Assembly (NCBI GenBank): GCA_029260765.1
Contig: JAJDCP010000161.1
Coordinates: 1 to 64,000 of the forward strand
DNA length: 64,000 nucleotides
DNA from: Planctomycetota bacterium
GTDB taxonomy: Bacteria > Planctomycetota > J058 > JAJDCP01
Reading direction: 5' to 3'
Shown here: piece by piece, positions 9,091-17,525 of the stretch
Layout of the letters: every line of letters begins with the position of its first letter
Numbering within the stretch: the stretch's first letter is position 1
The notes under the pieces: model-generated
Database searches by the model: none
What the model saw: only the letters and a program-made list of their open reading frames with translations
What the model was told of the DNA's origin: nothing
Program-made: the position numbers and the translations under genes

Positions 9091-11426
9091 GACTGGACAC
9101 CGCTGGCGGCCGGGTCGGGCTGAGGGGTGCCCGAGGCCGCGTGGATGGGGAACAGGATCAGCGAGGCAGGCAGCACGAACAGGTCCGCGAGCAGGGCACC
9201 GCTGATCACACACATACCCAGTCCCGATAGCGCGACGATCGCCGGAAAGGAGCTGAGCAGCGTCAAGCTGAGGCCCGAGACCAGGATCACGCTGGTGACG
9301 ATCACTGCCCGCCCACTGTGCAGCAGAGCATTGCGCACGGCATGGGCTGTGTCGCCACCCGAGCGCAGCTCTTCTTTGATGCGGGCCATCAGATGGATGG
9401 TATCGTCGACGGCAATCGCCAGGCCCACCGAGAACATCACCGCCGTCACGGGCTTGAGGGCCCAGCCCATGGCCCCAAGGAATCCGTAGCCCACCACCAA
9501 CGGCAGGGCATTGGGCAAGAAACAGAGCAAGGTCACGCGCAGGTTGCGGAACAGCAGCAGGATGACCAGCCCGATACAGCCGAAAACCAGCAGCAAGCTG
9601 TTGCGCAGGTCCAGAGTGAGCATGTTGATGCCGCGGTAGGCGTTGTGCGCGGTGCCGGTCAGGCGGATCGCATCCAAGCGCCCGGCGAGCAGGCCGTCGA
9701 GTTGCATCTCCAGCCGGTCCTCGAATTCTTCGAAGCGCAGTGCCCCCCGGTCAGAGATGCGGATCGACACCCGTGCCCTGCCCCGCTCTCCGTCGAGCAC
9801 CCGGCGGAGGACCCCCTGCGCCTCGAGCATCGTGGTGTGCAATCGGAGTGCCGGCGGTTCCTGGGGCAGCGCGCGCTGGCCGCTCAAGAGTTGGCGTAGA
9901 TCCGCCACCATGCTGGCAGGGCTGAGCACGTCTCGCACCAGAGAGTCCGTACGCACGCCGGCTTCAAAAGCCGCGAGGCGCTGCATCAACGCGGGATCAT
10001 CAAAGCAACCGGGCGCTCCCAGCAAGTCGATCTCGAGGCTGAGAATACCACCGAGCTTGCTGTCCGCGAGGGCATTCGCACGGCTGATGGGATGGCCGGG
10101 TTGCAGGTTGCCGACCAGATCGTTGTTGATCTCTACCTGCAGGCCCCCAAGGACTCCGAGCAGCAGCAGCAGCAACGATCCGAGCAGCAACGCCCGTGGC
10201 TGCTTGCGGCTCAACCCTGCGCAGGCCAGCAGCGCGCGGTCGATCAGGCCTTCTCCGTCCGCCTGCTTCGGGCGGGGTGCGTGAGGCCGTGTAAAGGAGA
10301 GCAGCAGAGGGGCGATCAGCACCGTGGTGGCGTAGGCGAGCGTCATACCCAGCGCTGCGAAGTTCCCAAACGAACGCAGCAGCGCGATACTGGCCAGGTT
10401 CAGCGACAGGAAGCCCATGATGGTCGTCAGGCTGGTCAACGCGCAGGCGGCCCCGACGTGCTGCAGCGCGGCGATGATCGCCTGGCGCTGACGGGCCCGC
10501 GTGGCCGGGCCAGGACGCCGCATCTCTTCTTGGTAGCGGCTGACCAGGTGGATCGAGTCCGCGATGGCGATCGCGGGCAGGAGGGTGAAGTAGATCTGGT
10601 TGAGGATCCCGATCGGCTCGCCGAGGTAGCCCATCAAGCCTGCCAGCATGACGACAGGCACCGCGGCCACGCACAGCGGAATCAACACGCCGTGCAAGCG
10701 CCGGTAGGTCGCGAGCAGGATCGCACCCATCAACAGCGCTGCCAGGGGCACGAACAGCTGCTGATCAGCCAGCATATGGTCGAAGATGGCGCTGCGCACC
10801 GCTGGCACTCCGGCGGTCTGCATGCGCAAGCCGGCAAGCCCCTGTCGACTCAGGATCAGATGGTCGACTGCCCGAACTGCATCGACGACCTGTTGGTTGT
10901 CCATGTTGCCGGCCAACTCGAGGACCAGCGCAGTGACCCGGGCATCGGCTGAGATCAAGCCCGGCACCCAGGGAGTTTGCTGGAGGGCTTCCCGCCAGGC
11001 GGCACACCCGCTATCCGAGGCCACGTGCGGCAGCGTCTCGAGCAGGGTGCCGGCCGCCGGTCCGCGAAAGCTCGGCAGCTCGGCGACGCCACGAACCCCA
11101 CGAACGGCCTCCAGACTGTCGAGGGCAGCCGCCAGCTGAGCGACGTGTGTCAAGCGGCCCGCATCGCACAGATGTGCGCTGTCGGCCTCGATGACCACCA
11201 GCATCAGGTTGTCGTCGCGGCCCCAGGTGGCCAAGAAGTCTTCGAGCTCGGCCAATGCCGCCGTATTGCTGCCGAAGAACGCGGTCGCGCTGAAGTCCAT
11301 GCGTACCAAGAAGCAGCCGGCGGCGCACCCGGCGAAGGCGAGCAGCAGGGCGATACACGCCAGCAACCGATGGGCTAGAAGCGCGCGCGCCAACCAGCCG
11401 AAGACGGTGTCGCGCTCAGGTGACAT
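9087..11426 (-). CDS. MMPL/RND-superfamily membrane exporter
   Basis: A 779-aa protein with the two-fold RND/MMPL layout. A membrane helix at about 20-40 is followed by a large periplasmic loop, five or six helices that include the AIADSIHLVSRYQEE motif, a second loop, and a last helix block with VDDTIHLMARIKEEL. The D-x-x-H/IH motifs in the middle helices belong to the proton-relay region of this family. Members export lipids, hopanoids or other hydrophobic molecules across the inner membrane. There is no adjacent membrane-fusion protein or outer-membrane channel. Its start overlaps the end of the rlmI-like gene by 11 bases. Confidence 0.88.
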   Translation of the reverse strand: MSPERDTVFGWLARALLAHRLLACIALLLAFAGCAAGCFLVRMDFSATAFFGSNTAALAELEDFLATWGRDDNLMLVVIEADSAHLCDAGRLTHVAQLAAALDSLEAVRGVRGVAELPSFRGPAAGTLLETLPHVASDSGCAAWREALQQTPWVPGLISADARVTALVLELAGNMDNQQVVDAVRAVDHLILSRQGLAGLRMQTAGVPAVRSAIFDHMLADQQLFVPLAALLMGAILLATYRRLHGVLIPLCVAAVPVVMLAGLMGYLGEPIGILNQIYFTLLPAIAIADSIHLVSRYQEEMRRPGPATRARQRQAIIAALQHVGAACALTSLTTIMGFLSLNLASIALLRSFGNFAALGMTLAYATTVLIAPLLLSFTRPHAPRPKQADGEGLIDRALLACAGLSRKQPRALLLGSLLLLLLGVLGGLQVEINNDLVGNLQPGHPISRANALADSKLGGILSLEIDLLGAPGCFDDPALMQRLAAFEAGVRTDSLVRDVLSPASMVADLRQLLSGQRALPQEPPALRLHTTMLEAQGVLRRVLDGERGRARVSIRISDRGALRFEEFEDRLEMQLDGLLAGRLDAIRLTGTAHNAYRGINMLTLDLRNSLLLVFGCIGLVILLLFRNLRVTLLCFLPNALPLVVGYGFLGAMGWALKPVTAVMFSVGLAIAVDDTIHLMARIKEELRSGGDTAHAVRNALLHSGRAVIVTSVILVSGLSLTLLSSFPAIVALSGLGMCVISGALLADLFVLPASLILFPIHAASGTPQPDPAASGVQS

Positions 11427-12600
11427 GCAGCATCAGGCCTTTGAGGTAGACGGTTTCCGGACAGGAGGGGTGGTAGGGATGGTCCGCGGCCGCTCCTAGC
11501 CGCCGCATGACGCGCAGGCCGCGGCCAGCCTCGCTGGCGGCACGTGCGACGACGCGCTCGAAGTCCTGCCACTGCACATGACCCGTACAGCTGAACGTCA
11601 GGCAGAGGCCGCCGGGTTCCAACAACCGAAAGGCCTGCTGGTTGAGCTCGCGGTACGCGCCCAGAGCCTTGCGGGCTTTCTGGGGCGTGCGCGCCAAACG
11701 TGGCGGGTCCAGAACCAGCGCATCGAAGCGCTCGCCCTTGTCTGCGCGCGCACGCAGGGCGTCAAAGACATCTTCCTGGATCAGCTGGAAGCGGCCTTGC
11801 AGGCGCTCTGCTGAGCGTCCGACGCAGGCGAGGGCGGCTTCGGACTGGTCGAGGAAGGCCACCTCCCAGCCCGCACGCAGTGCCGCGAGACCAAAGCCCC
11901 CGTGGTGGCAGCAAGCGTCGAGCAGGCGGCCCTTGCGGTCCTGAAGAATGGCGCCGAGATGGCCCCAGTTTTCGCGCTGGTCGAGGTAGAGTCCAGTCTT
12001 CTGGATCTGGCTGAAGTCGAGCTCGAGGGGAAGCCCGTCGAGCTCAAGCCCTACCGGTCCCTCGGGCAGGCTGCCACGCAGCAGGCCGCGCCGCCGCGGC
12101 AGACCTTCGAGCTTGCGTGCGCGGGCGTCCTCGCTGCTCAGCAGGGCCCGGGGCTGCAAAGCAGCCTGCAGCTCGTCGAGCAGCGCTTCGAGGCGTGCCT
12201 CCCAGGCGGCCGCGTGCACCTGCAGGCTAAGCACGTCACCGAAGCGGTCGACCACCAGCCCCGAGAGGCCATCGCCTTCGGAGTGGATCAGCCGGTAGGC
12301 CTGGCTGCGTTCGGGAAGTCGCAGGAAGTCGTGCCGATACGCGATGGCGGCCCGCAGCCGTGCCGCAACGGCCGCGGGTTCCGGGGGTTGCTCTGGATCG
12401 CGAGAAAAGACCCGCACACGGATGTTGGCCTGGGGATTGAAAAAGCCCCAGCCCAGGGGCCGCCCAGAAGAGCTCTCCATGGCCACCGCCTCGCCGGCGC
12501 TGGGGGAGCCGCGCACTTTGCGGACCGCCCCGCTGAAGATCCACGGATGGCCGGACAGGACGGGACCTTCGCGCCCTCGTTGCAGCTCAACGACTGCCAT
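11416..12600 (-). CDS. rlmI: RlmI-like 23S rRNA cytosine-C5 methyltransferase
   Basis: A 394-aa class I SAM methyltransferase. It has an N-terminal PUA-type RNA-binding segment (GHPWIFSGAVRKV), the central EEHD-type region (LYLDQRENWGHLG), motif I (LLDACCHHGGFGLAAL), motif IV (LVLDPPRLART) and a catalytic-Cys region (TFSCTGHV). RlmI methylates cytosine 1962 of 23S rRNA in E. coli; orthology is inferred from domain order. The start at 12600 has GAGGAGG upstream. It is the first gene of an overlapping three-gene unit with the RND exporter and trpF. Confidence 0.85.
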   Translation of the reverse strand: MAVVELQRGREGPVLSGHPWIFSGAVRKVRGSPSAGEAVAMESSSGRPLGWGFFNPQANIRVRVFSRDPEQPPEPAAVAARLRAAIAYRHDFLRLPERSQAYRLIHSEGDGLSGLVVDRFGDVLSLQVHAAAWEARLEALLDELQAALQPRALLSSEDARARKLEGLPRRRGLLRGSLPEGPVGLELDGLPLELDFSQIQKTGLYLDQRENWGHLGAILQDRKGRLLDACCHHGGFGLAALRAGWEVAFLDQSEAALACVGRSAERLQGRFQLIQEDVFDALRARADKGERFDALVLDPPRLARTPQKARKALGAYRELNQQAFRLLEPGGLCLTFSCTGHVQWQDFERVVARAASEAGRGLRVMRRLGAAADHPYHPSCPETVYLKGLMLHVT

Positions 12601-12727
12601 GGAGCCTCCTCGTTCTAGTGCCTTGGGGCACTCCCCGGGGTATGGGCCGCTCAACCTTACAGCAAAGCCCCATGCGGGGAAAGCTCTGCAGATCCCAAGC
12701 TGTCTGCCGCCGGGCTGTGGCGCTCAG

Positions 12728-12757
12728 TTGACAACGGCTCGTCGGCCGCCGTATGCT
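12728..12757 (+). promoter_or_regulatory. Putative sigma-70 promoter of the tryptophan operon
   Basis: TTGACA at 12728-12733 and TATGCT at 12752-12757, spaced by 18 bases. Transcription would begin only about 12-14 bases before the ATG at 12777, so the leader would be very short, just containing AGGAG. Seen directly; promoter activity is inferred. Confidence 0.45.
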
Positions 12758-12776
12758 GCCTGCTCAGGAGAAACTC

Positions 12777-13628
12777 ATGGACCATGACTACGACAAGCTC
12801 GAGCTGGAGAAGCTCAACTATAATTCCTACCTCAAGGTCCCTGACCTGTTGAAGTTGCAGCAGTTGATCTCCGATGGGCCGCACCACGATGAGATGTTCT
12901 TCATCATCATCCACCAGACGGCCGAGCTCTGGTTCAAAGAAGCCCTGCACGAAACGGGCATCTTGATCCAGGCCCTGCGCGAGGCGGCGGTCTCGCGGGC
13001 GCTGAAGGTGCTGCGCCGTTTGACGGCGATCATCCGCCTGCAGGTCCATCAGATCCAGCTTCTGCGCACCCTGACCCCGGTCGAATTCGCGGGTTTCCGC
13101 GAGTATCTGCGGCCCGCCAGTGGCTTCCAGTCGTCACAGTTCCGCGAGATCGAATTCACCTTCGGAGTGCGCGACCTGTTCTTTCTGAAGTTCTTCAAGT
13201 CGATGCCCGAGGTGAAGCAGCGCCTCGAGGCGATCGCGACCCGTCCCAGTGTGTTTGACGAGTTCCTGCTGTGCCTCAAAGGCCTGGGGCACCCTGTGCC
13301 GGAGAGGCTGCTGGAGCGTGATTTTTCCGAGCCGCGGCCGCTTGACCCTGCGTTGCTCGAGTTGCTGCGCGGGTTGTATGAGGACGAGGACGGCGATGAG
13401 AAGCTGGTGTTGTTGTGTGAGACTCTGCTCGACTTTGACGAGTACTTCAGCCAGTGGCGCCAGATCCACATCCTGTCTGTCGGCCGCACGATCGGCCAGA
13501 AGAAGGGAACCGGCGGCAGCGCGGGTTACAAGTTCTTGCAGTCGCGCAGCGAGCTTCGTTTCTTCCCTGAGCTCTGGGAAGTACGCAACCTGATTGGAGG
13601 CGGTTATGGACATCCGGCTGTCGGGTAG
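12777..13628 (+). CDS. kynA: Tryptophan 2,3-dioxygenase
   Basis: A 283-aa haem dioxygenase that opens the indole ring of L-tryptophan to N-formylkynurenine. Family motifs are FFIIIHQTAELWFKE (active-site His46), ASGFQSSQFREIE (substrate-binding Arg), WRQIHILSVGRTIG (haem-ligand His231) and GTGGSAGYKFL. The length is normal for bacterial TDO. The ATG at 12777 is chosen over an upstream in-frame ATG because AGGAG lies 6 bases before it. The 3' end overlaps the SDR gene by 23 bases. It heads a five-gene unit with SDR, LLM, ALDH and RidA genes; kynurenine formamidase and kynureninase are not in the window. Confidence 0.93.
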   Translation: MDHDYDKLELEKLNYNSYLKVPDLLKLQQLISDGPHHDEMFFIIIHQTAELWFKEALHETGILIQALREAAVSRALKVLRRLTAIIRLQVHQIQLLRTLTPVEFAGFREYLRPASGFQSSQFREIEFTFGVRDLFFLKFFKSMPEVKQRLEAIATRPSVFDEFLLCLKGLGHPVPERLLERDFSEPRPLDPALLELLRGLYEDEDGDEKLVLLCETLLDFDEYFSQWRQIHILSVGRTIGQKKGTGGSAGYKFLQSRSELRFFPELWEVRNLIGGGYGHPAVG

Positions 13629-14385
13629 GTCTGCATTGGTCTGCGGGGCCTCCAAGGGCATTGGAGCGGCCTCGGCCCGAGCGTTGGCGGGTCTCGGCGC
13701 CCGGGTTGTTGCCCTGGCCCGCAGTGCCGACGCCTTGCGGGAGGTGGTCGCGGAGCTACCTGGCGAGGGCCATCAGGCTCTGGTGGCGGACCTGAGCCAG
13801 GGAGATGCGCTGGCAGCGGCGCTGGAGCCGGTCCTGGCCGCGCACGGTCCGCTGCACATTCTGGTCAACAACTGTGGCGGGCCCAAGGGCGGACCGATCG
13901 TTGAGGCGCGCGAAGAGGAGTTCCTCGCGGCGATGCAGAACCATCTCCTTGCTGCCGTGCGGTTGAGCCGGTTGCTCTTGCCGGGTATGCGCGAGGCGGG
14001 CTACGGACGGATCATCAACATCATCTCGACCTCGGTGAAAGTTCCGATTCCGAACCTCGGCGTGTCGAACACCACGCGTGCGGCGGTGGCCAATTGGGCC
14101 AAGACTCTCTCGCGCGAGGTGGCGGCCGACGGTGTGACCGTCAACAATGTGCTGCCTGGGTTTACCCGTACCGAGCGGTTGCTGACGTTGATGGCGGGTG
14201 CGGCGAAGCGTTTGGGGCAGACGCCCGCAGAGACCGAGGCTGCCTGGATGCGCAGTGTTCCGGCGGGACGCTTCGCCCGCCCGGCGGAGGTGGCGGCAGG
14301 GGTGGCTTTTCTGGCCAGTCCAGCAGCGAGCTATATCAACGGCATCAATCTCCCGGTCGACGGGGGCAGGACGGGCTGCTTGTGA
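13606..14385 (+). CDS. Atypical short-chain dehydrogenase/reductase
   Basis: A 259-aa Rossmann protein of the SDR family, with cofactor loop GASKGIGAAS, NNCGG, and C-terminal VDGGRTG. The catalytic Tyr-x3-Lys is missing: where YxxSK is expected the sequence is SNTTRAAV, so Tyr is Ser/Asn and Lys is Arg. A subgroup of ketoacyl-reductase-like SDRs with this change is known. Start at 13606 with GGAGG upstream, inside the 3' end of the dioxygenase gene. Its stop overlaps the GTG of the next gene (GTGA). Its role in the tryptophan-linked operon is unknown. Confidence 0.88.
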   Translation: MDIRLSGRSALVCGASKGIGAASARALAGLGARVVALARSADALREVVAELPGEGHQALVADLSQGDALAAALEPVLAAHGPLHILVNNCGGPKGGPIVEAREEEFLAAMQNHLLAAVRLSRLLLPGMREAGYGRIINIISTSVKVPIPNLGVSNTTRAAVANWAKTLSREVAADGVTVNNVLPGFTRTERLLTLMAGAAKRLGQTPAETEAAWMRSVPAGRFARPAEVAAGVAFLASPAASYINGINLPVDGGRTGCL

Positions 14386-15593
14386 ACTTTGACATCTTTC
14401 TGTCCATCTGCCAGACCGAGGTCGATGGCAGCATGCCCAGCGAACGGCAGATGTTCCAGAGCTTCTTCGACCAGGCACTGCTTGCCGATGCGTTGGGCTT
14501 TGGAGTGGCCTGGGTGGCGGAGACCCATCTCTCCTGCCAGATCCAGAAACGCAATCCGGGTGCGGTGATTCCGCACTTCAAAGGCGAGATCGGTCTCAAC
14601 ACCGACATCCTGCAGGTGGCCCATCGCTTGTTCGCTCAGACCAAGCGCATAGAGGTCGGCTCGGCGATCCGCAACATCCAGTGCAATGGCGGTCCGATCG
14701 CGCATGCCGAGGCGGTACGGACGTTCCTCAGCCTGCATGGCCTCGACCCCGCCGAGAAGCGCAAGTTGTATCTGGGCTTCGCTTCGGGGCGCTTCCCCTT
14801 TTCAAACGCCCCCTACGGGATCGTGCCCCGCAACCCGGTCGAGAAGGCAGCCTGGCGGGCGCTCAAGGGAAAGATCTTTCGTGAGGCGGTCGAGATCTTC
14901 CTGCGTTTTGTACGCGGAGAGATCTTCAGCAGCCGCGAGGTCGCGCCGACCACTCTGCGGCGTGCGGACTTCCGCAGCGACGCCGACTGGCTGGCGGTGC
15001 TGGAGGCGCATGGCTCGCAGGCTGAAGAGATCCCTGTCGCGCCGCGCTGGGTGTTCGATGACGTCGGCGTGATTCCTTTCGACGCGCCCCTCGAGCTGTT
15101 GCAGTTGATCATCGGCTGCCATGACTTTCCCACCCAGGCCTTCGCCAACACGCTACTGCCCTGTTGGGTGTTCAACCTGTCGATCACACCGCCGGAGAAG
15201 ATCGAGGCGACCCACCGCGGCATGACCGAGGTCTTCCACAAAGACGGGGGGCCTTGGCAGCGCGGTTTCATGCCGCGCACGACCCTGGTGGTGATCGAGG
15301 ACGGGCCGGGCTTGAGCGAGGTAGAGAAGAACGCTCGGGCCCGCGAGGCTGCCACCGCGGCCTATGCGAACTACTGGGTCGCGATGGCGGGCACTCTCGA
15401 CGAGCAGAAGGTGCAGCATGCGGTCGACAACGCGCTGGTCGGCAGTCCCGACGAGGTTGCGCGCCAGATCGAGCAGCGTTTCGATCCTGAGGATCGTTTG
15501 ATGTTATGGTTCGACTTCAACGATCACGACAACGCACGGGTGCAGCGCAAGATGACCAGTTTCATGGAGAAGGTGGCGCCCCGTTTCGCCTGA
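14382..15593 (+). CDS. Luciferase-like (LLM class) flavin-dependent monooxygenase
   Basis: A 403-aa TIM-barrel oxidoreductase of the bacterial luciferase-like family, which uses reduced flavin. The N-terminus FDIFLSICQ is followed by QALLADALGFGVAWVAETHLS, the typical E.H segment, then a long FASGRFPFSNAPYG loop and an ISLTPP-like C-terminal part (NLSITPPEKIEATHRGM). The frame is open far upstream, but the GTG at 14382 overlaps the SDR stop (GTGA) and starts exactly at the conserved domain. Cofactor and substrate are not predictable. By position it should act on a tryptophan/kynurenine-derived compound; this is inference. Confidence 0.85.
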   Translation: MNFDIFLSICQTEVDGSMPSERQMFQSFFDQALLADALGFGVAWVAETHLSCQIQKRNPGAVIPHFKGEIGLNTDILQVAHRLFAQTKRIEVGSAIRNIQCNGGPIAHAEAVRTFLSLHGLDPAEKRKLYLGFASGRFPFSNAPYGIVPRNPVEKAAWRALKGKIFREAVEIFLRFVRGEIFSSREVAPTTLRRADFRSDADWLAVLEAHGSQAEEIPVAPRWVFDDVGVIPFDAPLELLQLIIGCHDFPTQAFANTLLPCWVFNLSITPPEKIEATHRGMTEVFHKDGGPWQRGFMPRTTLVVIEDGPGLSEVEKNARAREAATAAYANYWVAMAGTLDEQKVQHAVDNALVGSPDEVARQIEQRFDPEDRLMLWFDFNDHDNARVQRKMTSFMEKVAPRFA

Positions 15594-15625
15594 GTCCGGG
15601 GACTGTTTTCACGCAGGGGGCAGCC

Positions 15626-17062
15626 ATGCAGCTGGCCAATCTGATCGATGGACGTCTGCAGCCACCGCGCGCGGGCCGCTACCTCGAGCGCCGCAATCCG
15701 GCCACGGGCCAGGTCGCCTGGCAGGTGCCCGACTCGCAGGCTGCCGATGTCGGGGCAGCTGTCGAAGCCGCCCGTCGGGCCTTCCCTGCCTGGAGCGGCC
15801 GCTCGCAGCAAGAGCGGGCCGAAGCCTTGCAGAGGGTGGCGCGCAGCATCGAGACCCGACTCGAGGCATTCGCGGCCGCCGAATCGGCGAACCAGGGCAA
15901 ACCGCTCAGTCTGGCAAGGCGCATCGACATCCCGCGTGCGGTCGCCAACTTCCGCTACTTCGCTGCGGCCATCCAGCACAGCCACGAGCGCGCCTTCAGC
16001 GGGCCCGGATTGCTGAACTACACGCTGCGTCGGCCCGTCGGTGTGGCGGGCTTGATCGTGCCCTGGAACCTGCCGCTGTACTTGTTGACCTGGAAGATTG
16101 CCCCCGCTTTGGCGGCGGGCAACACAGCCGTCTGCAAGCCTTCTGAGCTGACTCCTTTGACGGCCACCATGCTCGCCGAGGTGTTTGACGAGGCCGGTCT
16201 GCCCTCCGGTGTCTGCAACATCGTCCACGGCACCGGAGCGGGCGCCGGCCAGGCCCTGTGTGAACATCCGGACGTGCCCCTGATCTCGTTTACCGGGGGA
16301 ACATCGACCGGCGCGCACATCCAGCACACCACCGCGCCCCTGTTCAAGAAACTCAGCCTCGAGCTGGGCGGCAAGAACGCCAACATCGTGTTTGCTGACG
16401 CCGATCTCGAGGCCTGTCTGGAGACCAGTGTGCGTTCGAGTTTCATCAATCAGGGCGAGGTCTGCCTGTGTGGCTCGCGGATCTTCGTGCAACAGCCCCT
16501 GTACGACGCGTTTGTGGCTGGCCTTAAGGCACGGGCCGAAGCGTTCGTGGTCGGGGATCCCGCTGAGGCAGAGACCCAGATGGGCGCGCTGATCAGCGCT
16601 GCGCATCTCGAGAAGGTGCTCGGCTACGTGGCGCTGGCGCGCGATGAAGGCGGCGAGGTGGTCTGTGGAGGGCAGCGCCTTGAGCTGCCGGGCCGGCTCG
16701 CGGGAGGGTATTTCATGCGGCCGTGTATCGTGACGGGCCTGGCTCCAGACTGCCGTGTGCAGCAGGAAGAGATCTTTGGACCAGTCGTCACCATCACCCC
16801 ATTCGAAGCTGAAGAGACCGCGCTGGCCATGGCCAATGGCACGCGTTACGGGTTGAGCGCCAGCCTCTGGACGCGCGACCTCAGCCGTGCGCACCGTGTG
16901 GCCAGCCAGCTCGATGTCGGAACGGTCTGGGTGAACACCTGGTTGGCGCGCGATCTGCGCGTACCGTTCGGCGGAATGAAGGCCTCGGGGTTGGGACGTG
17001 AAGGGGGAGAAGACTCGCTGGATTTCTATACCGAGCAGGTCAACGTCTGCATCAAGCTGTAG
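15626..17062 (+). CDS. ALDH8-type aldehyde dehydrogenase, probably 2-aminomuconic-semialdehyde-like
   Basis: A 478-aa NAD(P)-dependent aldehyde dehydrogenase. IVPWNLPLYLLTWKIAPAL and GNTAVCKPSELTP give the cofactor site, ELGGKNANIVFADAD the catalytic Glu, and NQGEVCLCGSRIFV the catalytic Cys. The EVCLCGSR form is typical of ALDH8A1 and of 2-aminomuconic- and 2-hydroxymuconic-semialdehyde dehydrogenases. That fits the neighbouring dioxygenase and RidA protein, since 2-aminomuconate is a late intermediate of tryptophan breakdown. Start at 15626 with AGGGGG upstream. It lies 32 bases after the LLM gene and 31 before ridA. Confidence 0.88.
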   Translation: MQLANLIDGRLQPPRAGRYLERRNPATGQVAWQVPDSQAADVGAAVEAARRAFPAWSGRSQQERAEALQRVARSIETRLEAFAAAESANQGKPLSLARRIDIPRAVANFRYFAAAIQHSHERAFSGPGLLNYTLRRPVGVAGLIVPWNLPLYLLTWKIAPALAAGNTAVCKPSELTPLTATMLAEVFDEAGLPSGVCNIVHGTGAGAGQALCEHPDVPLISFTGGTSTGAHIQHTTAPLFKKLSLELGGKNANIVFADADLEACLETSVRSSFINQGEVCLCGSRIFVQQPLYDAFVAGLKARAEAFVVGDPAEAETQMGALISAAHLEKVLGYVALARDEGGEVVCGGQRLELPGRLAGGYFMRPCIVTGLAPDCRVQQEEIFGPVVTITPFEAEETALAMANGTRYGLSASLWTRDLSRAHRVASQLDVGTVWVNTWLARDLRVPFGGMKASGLGREGGEDSLDFYTEQVNVCIKL

Positions 17063-17093
17063 GCCCCGTGCTGGGGCCGAGAGGAGCACTTGC

Positions 17094-17510
17094 ATGGGCG
17101 GAGAGAGCTACAACACCACGCGCGCGGCCAAGCCTGTCGGGGCGTATCCACACGCCCGACGTCACGGAGACACGCTCTACCTCTCCGGTGTCGGACCGCG
17201 GCTGCCGGGCAGTGACGAGATCCCCGGAGCTCGATTCGACGAAGACGGCACGTTGGTGGACTGGGATATCGAGCTGCAGACCCGGGCCGTGGTCGACAAC
17301 GTGCGCGCGATTTTGGCCGAAGCCGGCAGCTCGCTGGAAAAAATCGTCGATATCCAGGTGTTCCTGATCGACATGAAGCGCGATTTCGCTGCGTTCAATC
17401 GCGTCTACGCCGAGATCTTCGGCGGCATCCGGCCCACCCGAACGACCATCGAGGTGGGAGCGCTGCCAACTCCGATCGCTATCGAGCTCAAGGTGATCGC
17501 TGCTCCCTGA
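17094..17510 (+). CDS. RidA-family protein, possible 2-aminomuconate deaminase
   Basis: A 138-aa RidA/YjgF-fold protein with characteristic PVGAYPHARRHGDTLYLSGVGPR, NVRAILAEAGSSLEKIVDIQVFLIDM, FN.VYAEIFGG..PTRTTIEVGALP and IELKVIA. RidA proteins hydrolyse imines or enamines. One subgroup, AmnD-like, deaminates 2-aminomuconate, and the insert around 50-70 (PGSDEIPGARFDEDG) plus the adjacent ALDH8-type gene make that subgroup plausible here. Start at 17094 with GAGGAG upstream. Last gene of the operon. Confidence 0.85.
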   Translation: MGGESYNTTRAAKPVGAYPHARRHGDTLYLSGVGPRLPGSDEIPGARFDEDGTLVDWDIELQTRAVVDNVRAILAEAGSSLEKIVDIQVFLIDMKRDFAAFNRVYAEIFGGIRPTRTTIEVGALPTPIAIELKVIAAP

Positions 17511-17525
17511 CCCGGGCGTCACTTC

